A stretch of 64,000 nt of DNA. Source: RGIG3701 sp030530205 (GTDB taxonomy: Bacteria > Planctomycetota > Planctomycetia > Pirellulales > Thermoguttaceae). Of this stretch, positions 16,091 through 24,786 are shown one piece after another. The stretch is taken from NCBI GenBank assembly GCA_030530205.1, contig JAUMVK010000003.1, positions 62,001 through 126,000 of the forward strand, in the 5' to 3' direction. Under the pieces are notes generated by a model, which worked only from the letters and a program-made list of their open reading frames with translations, ran no database searches and was not told where the DNA came from. The position numbers and the translations under genes were made by a program. The first letter of the stretch is position 1; each line of letters begins with the position of its first letter.

Positions 16091-16110
16091 AGAAAATCGT
16101 CCTCGGTGTT

Positions 16111-16164
16111 TAACTCCCCCAGTCTCGCTTCGCGAGCCAGCCCCCTCAATGAGGGGGCCTTTAA
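16111..16164. repeat. Family 2 repeat, half copy 3
   Basis: It contains only the right half of the unit: AACTCCCCCAGTCTCGC, a TTCGCGA hairpin, then CCCCCTCAATGAGGGGGCC and TTTAAAAG. It sits 20 bases before the ROK kinase start. The hairpin variant (TCTCGC..GCGAG) matches copy 4 at 43690 rather than copies 1 and 2. Confidence 0.75.
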
Positions 16165-16183
16165 AAGAAGAATTCATTCAATT

Positions 16184-17086
16184 ATGAAAACCATCCTTGC
16201 AATCGATATTGGCGGGTCGAAGATGCTCGCCGGGCTGGCCCGCGGTGAAGGTGACGAGTTTGAGATCGTTCATTCCGTCGGAGAAGCGCTCCCGGCCGAG
16301 ATGACCGAAGACGGGATCCTGCGCGAGATCGACAAACTCTGCGCCCAGCTCCCCCTCGACCAGATCGACGCGGTCGGTGTGACCATTCCCGGCCTGGCCG
16401 ACGAGCGGGTCTGGATCTACGCCCCGTTCAGCGGGATCCAGAATTTCCAGATCATGGACGCGCTCGAAGCCCGGTTTCCTAGCAAGCCGATCGCGATCGA
16501 AAACGACGTGAACGCCTGTGCGATTGCCGAGGGCATTTTCGGAGCGTGCCGGGGCGTGCGGGATTTCATCTGGCTCACCATCTCCAACGGCATCGGCGGC
16601 GGGATCGTCCTGGACGGCAAAATCTACCGCGGCGCGCTGGGCTTTTCCGGCGAATTTGGCCATTTGAACGTCGTGCCGGACGGTGAGCTGTGCGGCTGCG
16701 GAAATCGCGGCTGTATGGAAGCCGAGTGCGCAGGACCGGGCATTTCACGATACTACGCCCGGCTGACCGGCTCCCCGGAGTTTGTTCCCGCCTCGGAGAT
16801 CGCTCGCCGTGCGCAGGCCGGCGAAGAAGCCGCTCTGGAGACGTACCGCCGGGAAGGGCGTGTTTTGGGTCACGCGCTGGCAAACGCCTCAAATATTTTG
16901 AACCCGGCGAAAATCATCATCGGCGGCGGCGTGTCGCGAGCATGGAAACTCTTTTACCCGACACTGGAAGAATCTTTCCACAAGAATATTTTTCACCGTG
17001 CGAACGACTCCATTCTCATTGAGCCGACCGCGCTGGGCTACGAAGCCGCTCTGATGGGGGCCGTGGCGCTGACGCTTCAGAAATAA
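16184..17086 (+). CDS. ROK-family sugar kinase (glucokinase-like)
   Basis: ROK kinases phosphorylate glucose, fructose, N-acetylated sugars and the like. The 300-residue product has the ATP site AIDIGGSKMLAG (6-17), the substrate motif IENDVNACA (105-113), ISNGIGGGIVLDGKI and the ROK zinc site: H160 of GEFGHLNV with C170, C172 and C177 of CGCGNRGCMEAE. No N-terminal helix-turn-helix is present, so it is a kinase rather than a NagC/XylR repressor. The start at ATG 16184 lies just after the family 2 half repeat. The sugar cannot be told from sequence; neighbouring exported glycosidases suggest it handles released monosaccharides. Confidence 0.85.
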   Translation: MKTILAIDIGGSKMLAGLARGEGDEFEIVHSVGEALPAEMTEDGILREIDKLCAQLPLDQIDAVGVTIPGLADERVWIYAPFSGIQNFQIMDALEARFPSKPIAIENDVNACAIAEGIFGACRGVRDFIWLTISNGIGGGIVLDGKIYRGALGFSGEFGHLNVVPDGELCGCGNRGCMEAECAGPGISRYYARLTGSPEFVPASEIARRAQAGEEAALETYRREGRVLGHALANASNILNPAKIIIGGGVSRAWKLFYPTLEESFHKNIFHRANDSILIEPTALGYEAALMGAVALTLQK

Positions 17087-17117
17087 ATTTTGAAACTTCA
17101 CCTCTTTTAAAACACAA

Positions 17118-17138
17118 ACCGGGCTTAAAAAGCCCGGT
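17118..17138. terminator. Hairpin between ROK kinase and pilin genes
   Basis: ACCGGGCTT-AAA-AAGCCCGGT is a perfect 9-base stem. On the minus strand it is followed by TTTGTGTTTT, so it mainly suits termination of the pilin gene. The convergent kinase gene could use it too. A degraded copy lies at 17658-17678. Confidence 0.7.
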
Positions 17139-17170
17139 CGTGGATTTTAGGTTAAACGCAGCAAAATGGA

Positions 17171-17563
17171 TTACGGTTCAGTGAAGTTGACATCAGAACC
17201 GTCATTCGGAGCCTGCGTATTAAAAGCCGTGACTCCCTGGCTGGGTTTATTGCCATCATCTTCACAGGCTTCGAAGTTTTCGGCTTCATCCACACGAGCC
17301 TGATAAATATAAGCGCCATCGATGAAATAGGAATTGGAAGCGCCATCAACAACTTTATCGGGTGTGCCAACTTCCCACGGCCAGCAGATGTAGTAGGACT
17401 GGTCAAGAGCGACCATGGCTTCGGCGACGTCGCCAAGTTCGGTGTTGATCGCGTCACGAACGGCGGACAGAGCACCAACGACTCCGATGACCATAACGGT
17501 GATGAGGAGGATCCACTCGAAAGTCAAAACGCCTGATTCCTCATTGTACAAACGATTCAGCAT
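17171..17563 (-). CDS. Flp/TadE-like type IVb pilin-related protein
   Basis: The ATG at 17563 follows AAGGAG by seven bases and gives MLNRLYNEESGVLTFEWILL, a short basic leader ending just before a hydrophobic helix (about residues 12-33, VLTFEWILLITVMVIGVVGA). A Glu (F-E-W) sits near the start of the helix, as in Flp prepilins cut by TadV-type peptidases. The rest (residues 35-130) is a soluble domain with QSYYICWPWE, much longer than classic Flp pilins (50-70 residues). It probably forms a surface filament subunit or pseudopilin. No tad assembly genes are in the window. Confidence 0.65.
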   Translation of the reverse strand: MLNRLYNEESGVLTFEWILLITVMVIGVVGALSAVRDAINTELGDVAEAMVALDQSYYICWPWEVGTPDKVVDGASNSYFIDGAYIYQARVDEAENFEACEDDGNKPSQGVTAFNTQAPNDGSDVNFTEP

Positions 17564-17664
17564 AATAGTCTCCTTGTTGAGGGTAAAAACGGGTTCCTGC
17601 ATTCTGAGGCCAATCAAACTGGCATACACTTTTGAAGTACAAGGAACATTTGGTAAAACCTAGC

Positions 17665-17862
17665 TTAAAAAGCCTGGTCAAGGACATTATATCTTAACGA
17701 ATTACCGGGAGTACCGGTAAAAAGTTGGATGGGTCGATCGTTCTCATTAACGCTGCTGCCGGATTCGTTATATTCCCACGACAGGGAAATATAATACGTT
17801 TCATCAAACGCGACGATTCTTCCAGGAACAAACGTTTCAAAATCGTTAAATAAAGTTGTTTC
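17665..17862 (-). pseudogene. Decayed partial copy of the pilin-like gene
   Basis: Between a TAG (17865-17863) and a TAA (17667-17665) the minus strand encodes NDFETFVPGRIVAFDETYYI followed by SLSWEYNESGSS. This lines up with ELGDVAEAMVALDQSYYICWPWE of the neighbouring pilin-like protein. The leader peptide and hydrophobic helix are missing. It even retains a degraded version of the pilin terminator (CCAGGCTTTTTAAGCTAGG). This suggests tandem duplication followed by loss of the 5' half. Confidence 0.6.
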
Positions 17863-17879
17863 CTAAGATAAAGCATCCA

Positions 17880-18160
17880 TTAGTACATGCAACTTTATAT
17901 AATATAGGTAAAATATAACGGAAAGTGCAATTATACAACTTACGTCGTTTTTTCCTAACATTATTATTATAACACATATACGTGAAATGTCAATAAACAG
18001 ACTAAAAAAATTATAAAAATTTATTAAAAAAGTAGAATTTTAATAATTCTCTTCCCTTTATTTTTCATTATCTCGATAGATTTTATAAGGAAACAGAACA
18101 GTTTCAACCTGTTTTCTTGTTTTCCCATTTTAAAGAAAATTTTTGCTATTTTCACAAAAA
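17880..18160. other. AT-rich noncoding stretch
   Basis: A strongly AT-rich region between the pilin remnant and the FNT terminator. I see no open reading frame, RNA gene or clear repeat in it. It may hold the original promoter of the decayed pilin copy. Confidence 0.4.
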
Positions 18161-18195
18161 AGTTCCAGAGACGGCCCCAAAACCGCCTCTGGAAC
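18161..18195 (-). terminator. Terminator after the FNT gene
   Basis: AGTTCCAGAG..CTCTGGAACT is a perfect 10-base stem extended by CGG/CCG after one mismatch. It is followed on the minus strand by TTTTTTGTG. Located 19 bases beyond the FNT stop. Confidence 0.8.
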
Positions 18196-18213
18196 TTTAA
18201 AAAAAGAAATTTT

Positions 18214-18840
18214 TTACCTGATGCGATTCATCAAAGGAAGGAACCAGCCGCCCAAAGAGTTTCCGAGCGTCATCATTAATATGGAACCAATCGTCGGGCC
18301 GGGGTTGGAGGTCACGCAGCCGGAAACGCTGAAATAGTACATGTTGGCAATGCAGTGCTCAAAACCGGACAGGATGAAGACCATCACACAGAAAAAAACC
18401 ATCGCGAACCGGAAAAGCGGCGGCTGTTCCTGGCGAAACATATCGACCGCGATGAACATCAAAAGACCGCAAAACACCGACAGAATGAGTACGCTTGACC
18501 ACGTATCCGCCAGTTTGACCTCGCAAAGTTTCATCGCGGCAGGGACGATTTTCTCCGCAACACGCGTCTGTCGGATCGCCATTCCAACGAGGAACGTCCC
18601 GAGAAAATTGCCGAGCCAGATCAACACGAGTGTCGCGATGTACGGAATAAACGAGGTCCAGGTCTGGGTCATGAGATACCCAATCGCGCCAGTGTACAGC
18701 TTGAACGTGAAACAAAGGATCAGGAACAGGCCGAACCCGAACAGGAACGCACCAGGGATCCCTCCTCCAACGGAAAGATTCACGGTCCCGGCGATTCCAA
18801 GAGCGATACCAGCCAAGATGGCGTTGAGGAATGTTTTCAT
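18214..18840 (-). CDS. Formate/nitrite transporter (FNT) family channel, short form
   Basis: FNT proteins are pentameric channels for small anions or acids such as formate, nitrite or hydrosulfide. About 208 residues with six predicted membrane spans: FLNAILAGIALGIAGTVNLS, a second around 29-48, FIPYIATLVLIWLGNF, SSVLILSVFCGLLMFIAVDM, FAMVFFCVMVFILSGFEHC and IGSILMMTLGNSLGGWFLP. FEHCIANMYYF carries the family's key histidine. It is shorter than the usual 260-290, lacking long termini. ATG 18840 is preferred over 18864 because AAGGGA precedes it. It follows the TIGR03009-type gene by 30 bases, probably in one transcript. Confidence 0.8.
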   Translation of the reverse strand: MKTFLNAILAGIALGIAGTVNLSVGGGIPGAFLFGFGLFLILCFTFKLYTGAIGYLMTQTWTSFIPYIATLVLIWLGNFLGTFLVGMAIRQTRVAEKIVPAAMKLCEVKLADTWSSVLILSVFCGLLMFIAVDMFRQEQPPLFRFAMVFFCVMVFILSGFEHCIANMYYFSVSGCVTSNPGPTIGSILMMTLGNSLGGWFLPLMNRIR

Positions 18841-18870
18841 AAAAATCCCTTTCCTTTCAGGCATTGGCCG

Positions 18871-19695
18871 TCATTCCACCGGAACGACTTTCATCTTGAG
18901 TTTTTCGGGCACCGTTGGGAGCCATGTACTCGGAAGAAGCTGTGTCTTGTTTACCTTCATCTCTTTCAGGTCGAAAATATACACGTGCTGATCCTGATTC
19001 GCTTTGAAGAGCTTGATTGCCAGCGGACGCACTTCATCGGCAAACGAAATAATCATCACCGCACGCTGGAATTCGCTCGCGTCCTCGGAATTTTTCGGAT
19101 ACGCTTCGAGCCAAATCTGCCCCGGTCGGGCGAGATTGGCCTCTGGCTGGATCTGACGGATATAGTACCGGCGTTTCAGTTCGTCGGCCGAGGCCCCGAA
19201 AAGGAACGGGAGCGGGCCGGACGTGATCCCCTTACCGCGTAATTCCGGCGGGAGGGTGTACTGGTCGATCTGTTTTTGCGCGAATTTGTACTCGAAAACA
19301 CTTTTACCATCGCAGAGCCACTTCTCACTGAGTTGGCCATCGAGTGTCGAGACCGCAAACATTCCATGGTCCGGCGCTTCGTAACGCAGCTCGCCGGTTT
19401 CCTGGGTTTTCTGGAACTGCGCGTTATCGATCGAACGGCGGTACAGGATCCTGTTGAATGTCGTCTCAAACGTGTGAATTCCCACACTAAATTTTTCCCA
19501 ACGCGCCAGTACTGCGTCCGTGGCGGCCTGTTCCTGCGCGTTCAGAACAAACGGAGCCGGCATGGGACGCTCGGCTGAACCATCCTGCTGCGGCACGATT
19601 GGCGCTTCCGGAACAGTTCCAGGTACCTGGTTCTGGGCCAGTACCGCAGAAGAAAGTAAAAGTATCACGGAAAGGAATGAAAAAATACGGGTCAT
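18871..19695 (-). CDS. Secreted TIGR03009-type protein (LolA-like fold)
   Basis: A 274-residue exported protein with signal peptide (residues 1-20, ending VLAQ). It then has a proline-rich linker and a domain with FETTFNRILYRR, GELRYEAPDHGMFAV, KWLCDGKSVFEYKF, LPPELRGKGITSGPLPFLFG and WLEAYPKNSEDASEFQRAVM. I recognise these as the planctomycete domain TIGR03009. The pattern of beta strands resembles LolA/LolB outer-membrane lipoprotein carriers, so a periplasmic lipid-binding role is possible but unproven. It is followed by the FNT gene in the same orientation. Confidence 0.8.
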   Translation of the reverse strand: MTRIFSFLSVILLLSSAVLAQNQVPGTVPEAPIVPQQDGSAERPMPAPFVLNAQEQAATDAVLARWEKFSVGIHTFETTFNRILYRRSIDNAQFQKTQETGELRYEAPDHGMFAVSTLDGQLSEKWLCDGKSVFEYKFAQKQIDQYTLPPELRGKGITSGPLPFLFGASADELKRRYYIRQIQPEANLARPGQIWLEAYPKNSEDASEFQRAVMIISFADEVRPLAIKLFKANQDQHVYIFDLKEMKVNKTQLLPSTWLPTVPEKLKMKVVPVE

Positions 19696-19812
19696 TAATC
19701 AGTCTCCAACTGTTTGAAATTTGGGTGATTTTAATAGTTCACGTATTTTAACACAAAAAAGAGATTTTGGAAAGAGGAATCTCAAAAAAAATTATGAAGA
19801 CGAAAAAAGATT

Positions 19813-20466
19813 CTACAATATTCTTATGATCCGCTCGTCATCCAGTGTTTCGGCGATGAGCGAGGCCATCGAAAAATCCTGATCCTTGCTGTGTTCTCCC
19901 GGAATAGCCACAACGAACGCCCCGGCGTTGGCTCCGGCAAGGCAGCCATTATGACTGTCCTCCAGAACCATCATCGACGCTGGGGCCACTCCAAAACGTT
20001 CCGCAGCTCGCAGATACATTTCCGGGTGCGGCTTGCCATGCGTTACATCGTCAGAAGTGAGGATAAAGTCAAACCGCCTCTCAAGATCATGGATCGGAAG
20101 CATCTGACGCACCAGCTCCGGGCAGGAACTCGTGCAGACCGCGTGCGGGATTCCAAGCGCATCCAGGCGATCCAGAAGGTGAAACAAACCCGGCATCGGC
20201 TGCAACAGGTCTGGCATGATCGAGAGAAAAATTTCGTTGGACTTGACCTGAAGCTCCTCCCAGGTAACCGGCAGATCATGCGCGTCGATCATCTTCTGGA
20301 AAGAGTCCTGCGGCGTACAGCCCATCAAAGATTTCGAAAGGGCGTGGGTGTACTCACAGCCAAAAAGACGCAAAAGGCGTACACCCGTTTCAAAATAAAC
20401 GTCCTCAGAATTGAACATCAGACCGTCCATATCAAACGCAGCGGCCTGGATTTTAAGTTCGCTCAT
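19813..20466 (-). CDS. HAD-superfamily hydrolase (beta-phosphoglucomutase-like)
   Basis: The 217-residue product has all HAD motifs: AFDMDGLMFNSE (nucleophile D12, acid D14), CTSSCPELV (motif II), GKPHPEMYL (motif III lysine) and MVLEDSHNG (motif IV). A helical cap lies between motifs I and II, as in the subclass of phosphoglycolate, beta-phosphoglucomutase and sugar-phosphate phosphatases. The substrate cannot be named. Its ATG overlaps the stop of the upstream gene by one base (TGATG), so the two are coupled. ATG 20466 is used rather than the GTG one codon earlier. Confidence 0.85.
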   Translation of the reverse strand: MSELKIQAAAFDMDGLMFNSEDVYFETGVRLLRLFGCEYTHALSKSLMGCTPQDSFQKMIDAHDLPVTWEELQVKSNEIFLSIMPDLLQPMPGLFHLLDRLDALGIPHAVCTSSCPELVRQMLPIHDLERRFDFILTSDDVTHGKPHPEMYLRAAERFGVAPASMMVLEDSHNGCLAGANAGAFVVAIPGEHSKDQDFSMASLIAETLDDERIIRIL

Positions 20467-21458
20467 CACTGCTTCATCATAATGGGCTTCATTCGTTGAT
20501 CGATCGAACGCTCGTACCCCTGCTTTGTGCTTTCCAGCCTCTGGACTTCACTGGCCAATGCGGCATTCGCGTCTTTCATGGCTTTGTTCTGTTCCTCAAA
20601 ATCTTTGTAGAGGGAAGCAAGGTTTTTCACATAAGAACCATCGTCTTTCTTGCGCAGCTCCGTTTCGCCTTTGAATACACGAGCGATCCGATAAAGAGCC
20701 GGCTCGCCTTTTTCGGATTCTTTGCTTCCGATGAGCGCTTCCATCCCTTTGATGTGTTTTTCCTGCTTGTCGATGAGGTCCTGCATGATGTATTCCTGCT
20801 CGACATAGTACTGGATTTTCGTCTCAAACGGGATATAGTCCTCATTGTCACTGCCGTGTTCCGCCTTGTCAATCGGCATTTCAAAGAAGATCGTCCACAA
20901 ACCGCGGGCTTTCGAGAGGACACTCTGCATACGCTCATTTTTCTCATACGCCATACGGGTCGGTTCCATGACAACGTAGAACTCGGGAGAACCTTCATCC
21001 TGCGCGTAACCTTTCACAAGGAAACGACCGAGATACTGCATTTTACTCGCGTCACTGGTGCTCGGAGTAAAAGCGTAGATCGGCGTATTAATCGGCAACT
21101 GAACTGAAAGCTGTACCTGAGTGGTCACTCCCGGGATCGAAACGGCAAATGTCCCGCCGTCCGAGGTAAAATTGGAATCAACACTGCAATCGCGATAGAC
21201 CGGCCCGCGAAGGTCACGCAAGGCGCGAAGGTATTTGTCCAGCTCATAGGTGGAACGTTTATAATCTTCTGTATCGGGGACTCCCTTGCCGTATTTGTAG
21301 AGAGTAATTTCGTCCTCAAGAAGCGGAAGGGCTTTCGCGCTTTTATTGTAATCTTCACCCCAAAAACTATGTGTTTTCAGAGAAATGGCTGAAAAATAAA
21401 AGCACGCTCCGATTGCGATGATGATCAAACCAATCAGGATTTTATTAAAAAGACACAT
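20466..21458 (-). CDS. Membrane-anchored coiled-coil protein of unknown function
   Basis: About 330 residues: a short cytoplasmic N-terminus, one membrane segment (about 6-25, ILIGLIIIAIGACFYFSAIS) and a predominantly polar extracytoplasmic part. The C-terminal third (about 215-325) is rich in Glu, Lys and Gln with heptad-like leucines, suggesting a coiled coil. I do not recognise the family; proteins with this layout are frequent in planctomycetes. ATG 21458 is preferred over GTG 21467 because AAAGGTG lies just upstream. It is translationally coupled to the HAD gene, hinting at a common process. Confidence 0.7.
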   Translation of the reverse strand: MCLFNKILIGLIIIAIGACFYFSAISLKTHSFWGEDYNKSAKALPLLEDEITLYKYGKGVPDTEDYKRSTYELDKYLRALRDLRGPVYRDCSVDSNFTSDGGTFAVSIPGVTTQVQLSVQLPINTPIYAFTPSTSDASKMQYLGRFLVKGYAQDEGSPEFYVVMEPTRMAYEKNERMQSVLSKARGLWTIFFEMPIDKAEHGSDNEDYIPFETKIQYYVEQEYIMQDLIDKQEKHIKGMEALIGSKESEKGEPALYRIARVFKGETELRKKDDGSYVKNLASLYKDFEEQNKAMKDANAALASEVQRLESTKQGYERSIDQRMKPIMMKQ

Positions 21459-21586
21459 GATCTGCACCTTTTAGGGAGTTTTTTACGTATTTATACTCTA
21501 TCATTCTCCTTTTCGTCATACGAGCGGAAAAAGGATAAAGTTTTAAAAAGAATCGGTTTAATCGTTAAAGATGTAACAGACGGTCA

Positions 21587-21731
21587 TTACGGGGACAATG
21601 ATTCCAGCATCATTTTAAAATCAGGAATGAAGAATTGAAAAAGCCTTTAACTTTTAGTGCATTTTTTTCTAAACCCCACACCTGATTTTTCATTTTAGAG
21701 ACGACGCTGGAAGCATCGTCCCCACAAGTTA
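21587..21731. repeat. Family 3 inverted repeat, copy 1
   Basis: The left arm TTACGGGGACAATGATTCCA (21587 on) and the right arm ending TGGAAGCATCGTCCCCAC (about 21694-21731) are imperfect inverted repeats around a 75-base AT-rich middle. The same arms occur at 32247-32391. Confidence 0.7.
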
Positions 21732-21743
21732 CCCCGACCAATT

Positions 21744-24134
21744 TTACAGCGCTTCCAAAACTTTCCGCTTCAGTTCCCGAATCACCTCGGGATCGTGCGT
21801 AAACTTCACCGGATTCGGTGCCGCTTCCTCGCTCAGCTTCTTCGCAAGTTCCGGGTCTTTCTGCTCCAGCAGGTACAAAAGTTCGTAATCCTCATACCCG
21901 TCCCGAAGATTCGCCAGCCGGATCGAGCCGATCGGCGTCCCGTCCGCTGCCGGGTACAGGAGTCGGCCATCTCCGTAGATCTGCTTCGGGCCGTGCTTCC
22001 AGCCGGTATTCCACTCGAGGAAGAGCGTTTTCTCCGGGTCGATCGGCACGTTATCTTCTTTATCCCAAATATTCACGCCCCAGTAGAGCAGGCCGTCATA
22101 TTTTTCCACGAAGGACTGCCAGCCAAGCGTCCGCCCTTCGATCAGCGGGAAGCGGAGCATAATATTCGCGAACGGCTGACCCGGCCCGCAGCAGATGTAA
22201 GACCAGACCTTCTGACCGTTTCGGCGGCACTCGTCCGCCTTTTCCCGGTTGTAAGACGGAGTGAGCGGGCAGACCCAATCGACGTTCAGCTCTTTCATTT
22301 TTTCCGTATCGACCCCGATGTAAGCGGTCGTGAAGGTCGGAATTTCGGGGAAGTTTTCTTTCACCATCCCGAAAAAGTCCTTCATTGCCGGGTGCATCGT
22401 CTCGTTCGACTCGTCGAAAGTGTAAATGTACGCGTGGTCGGTGAGTTTCAGCTCACGCAGACGTTCGATGTACGGCCGCAGCTCGGCGAGGAATTTTTCA
22501 CGATTTTCCGGCGTGTAGAACCCGAGCGGCGAGTTGCAGCACCACGGCCAGTCGCCGCGCTTGCGGACCATATTTAAAATATTGAAGTAGCCAAGGCCTT
22601 TGCCGTTCCATTCCTGAAGACGTTCGATCGACGGCATTTCCGTGCGCGAAATGTCCCCTTCCGGCGCGAGACGGTACTTCACCATGAACGCGTCGTACGT
22701 CTTGCGCAGGGCGGGCAGATCGCAGTCTTTACCGTAAACTTTTTCGAGAAAACCATCCATCAGGGCAAACGCGCTCCCGAGATGGCCCTCGGCTGGGATC
22801 ACTGCCGGGAAAACGTTCACCGTGAGCGGAATTTCCACCGGCGCCAGCGCGTCACCATCGGCCGTCATGCGCACAGTTCCGCGGTACTTGCCGGGCTGGG
22901 TCTCCGGCTTCGTCGTGACCGTCACCCAGAACGAAACCGTCTGGCCGGCCGGAACGAAACCGTTTTTGCGCGGGAGCAGAGGGTCCGGGAACCAGCGCGG
23001 GCAGCCCGATTTTTCCAGCGGATGCTCGACGATTTCCGGCGTGCTCAGGAAACCAACTTCCTGCCACTCAAGCGCCGAAGCGGGAAGTTTCACCGCCGGG
23101 TCCGATTCCAAAACCAAATCGGAAAACGCGAGCTGGATGCCATTCAGATCCACGGCAGAATGAACAAGCACCTGAAAACTTTCAGCCTCGTTGCGGGCCA
23201 AGTCGAGTTCAACGCTCTTTTTTAACGATGACGGATGCGTCGTCCCAATTTCGGGCAGGCTCGTCAGGTAAACACGTCGCATGGACGAATCGGTCCAGAC
23301 ACTTGCGTTTTTCCCGTCGATATGCGTCGTATCAGCCTGGAAAACTTTTTCATCAAGCACTTTCTCACCGGAAAAGGCCTTGAAACGGAACGTCTTCACG
23401 CCGCCGGAGGTCTGCGGCCGGGCGGAGACGAAAAATCCATTCCCGTCCGACTCGAATTCAAACGGGATCTCGCCAAAACCGTCCTGGGTCAGCACATAGC
23501 GCAGATTCTCGGGGAGAAAATCTTTGTGCCAGTCGAAATGGCCGCGAACGGCGATGCTTCCGTCACCGGTCAAACCGCCAAGGACTTTCATCTGGTCGAG
23601 CCTGATGTTAAAAGACTCCTGAATGAGGTAAAAATCGTCAAACGTGACGCTCCCGGTATGTTGGCGGAACAGAATGTGGAACTCCAGCCGATCCATCGGT
23701 TTTTCCGGCCAGAGCATCGCTTCGGCGGATTGCCAGCCCAGCGTTTCCGGATCGAAAATGGCTTTTACCCCCCAAAGGGTGGTTCCATCTTCGTAGAAAA
23801 CATCGAGATAAACGTCGAAATCCGGGCTTCCTTTGCCCGAGCAGATGGCTTTTTCATCGAGTTTCGCGCGGCCTCCGAATCGGAACGGGGCGCGGATCGG
23901 CGGGTCGAAATGTACGACCTGCATGGCGCCGCAGGTCCCGAATTCGTCCGTTTCAATGCGTAGCGAGCGGGTCCCATCGGGATTCGTCAGCACGGTGCTT
24001 TTATCCCGCAAAAACCAGGGTGAACTGTCCTCGCCGATCAATTCCATGCCCGGGTCGTGCAGAAGGTTTTCCTGCGCGAAAAGGGTGGAGGCGAAAAACA
24101 TCAAAATCAACAAAAAGGAAGGAAGGCGTTTCAT
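21744..24134 (-). CDS. Secreted glycoside hydrolase with DUF4091 (GH123-like) domain
   Basis: A 796-residue exported protein: signal peptide 1-20 (LPSFLLILMFFASTLFAQ), a beta-sandwich carbohydrate-binding-like part (NLLHDPGMELIGEDSSPWFL..), a middle beta region, then a barrel ending in the DUF4091 block. That block has HAYIYTFDESNETMHPA (about 580-596), VDWVCPLTPSY, KVWSYICCGPGQPF and GLLYWGVNIWD. DUF4091 proteins are related to GH123 N-acetylgalactosaminidases, and the acidic pair in FDESNE is a plausible catalytic site. The start at ATG 24134 gives the clean signal peptide; an upstream in-frame start would add a non-signal stretch. Confidence 0.75.
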   Translation of the reverse strand: MKRLPSFLLILMFFASTLFAQENLLHDPGMELIGEDSSPWFLRDKSTVLTNPDGTRSLRIETDEFGTCGAMQVVHFDPPIRAPFRFGGRAKLDEKAICSGKGSPDFDVYLDVFYEDGTTLWGVKAIFDPETLGWQSAEAMLWPEKPMDRLEFHILFRQHTGSVTFDDFYLIQESFNIRLDQMKVLGGLTGDGSIAVRGHFDWHKDFLPENLRYVLTQDGFGEIPFEFESDGNGFFVSARPQTSGGVKTFRFKAFSGEKVLDEKVFQADTTHIDGKNASVWTDSSMRRVYLTSLPEIGTTHPSSLKKSVELDLARNEAESFQVLVHSAVDLNGIQLAFSDLVLESDPAVKLPASALEWQEVGFLSTPEIVEHPLEKSGCPRWFPDPLLPRKNGFVPAGQTVSFWVTVTTKPETQPGKYRGTVRMTADGDALAPVEIPLTVNVFPAVIPAEGHLGSAFALMDGFLEKVYGKDCDLPALRKTYDAFMVKYRLAPEGDISRTEMPSIERLQEWNGKGLGYFNILNMVRKRGDWPWCCNSPLGFYTPENREKFLAELRPYIERLRELKLTDHAYIYTFDESNETMHPAMKDFFGMVKENFPEIPTFTTAYIGVDTEKMKELNVDWVCPLTPSYNREKADECRRNGQKVWSYICCGPGQPFANIMLRFPLIEGRTLGWQSFVEKYDGLLYWGVNIWDKEDNVPIDPEKTLFLEWNTGWKHGPKQIYGDGRLLYPAADGTPIGSIRLANLRDGYEDYELLYLLEQKDPELAKKLSEEAAPNPVKFTHDPEVIRELKRKVLEAL

Positions 24135-24200
24135 TTTCGGGAGGTTCTTTAAAAGAAAAAAGGGAGTACACCAAATCCAGCGAAGTACCACCCGAGTAAG

Positions 24201-24596
24201 GCCCCGCGGATAAAGTGGATTAAGCGGATCGAGGCGGATTTAATTATTAAAGGAAGTCCTCAACCCCTCAAAATCTTTCTCAAAGTGCAAGAACTGCCTG
24301 GTTCAAACCTTTTATTTAAACACGGATTTTCACGGATTTAAGGGATTAAAAGGATTTCGTTTTTTTAATTGAAAGTCACGAAAAAAGATTAAAATTTCCT
24401 TTTGAATAATCTGTGGAAATCCTTCTAATCCGTGAAAATCCGTGTTTAAATAAAAGGTTTGAAACGGAACGGGTTTAGTGCTTGGAACGGAAGGTTTTTT
24501 AACTTCCTTTTAAGGATTCAGTCATGGATCGAAATAAAACCAATTTGTTTCCTTAAATCCGTTTAAATCCGCTTAATCCGCTTGATCCGCGGGGCT
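24201..24596. repeat. Family 1 dispersed palindrome, copy C, with outer arms
   Basis: Outer arms GCCCCGCGGATAAAGTGGAT.. (24201-24242) and its imperfect complement ending CGCTTGATCCGCGGGGC (24552-24595) enclose an inner TTTAAACACGGATTTTCACG..CGTGTTTAAA palindrome (about 24313-24452). It has the same nested architecture as copy B. Confidence 0.8.
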
Positions 24597-24710
24597 TTTT
24601 TCGTCCTGCGGTTTCTTGCTGATTTGGTGTTTATGGGTGACGATCGACCTGGGTTTTACCCAAGTTAAAACCATTATAAATAAATGCCCGGGATTTTTCA
24701 AGGGGGGGTA

Positions 24711-24739
24711 TTTACGAACCCGGGGGCGTATGGTATAAT
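24711..24739 (+). promoter_or_regulatory. Predicted hemE promoter
   Basis: Perfect TATAAT at 24734-24739 with TTTACG at 24711-24716 and a 17-base spacer, 48 bases before the hemE ATG. Confidence 0.6.
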
Positions 24740-24786
24740 TCGAAAATGGAAATGATTTTGAACGTTTTTTCTCCCGGAACCCACCC

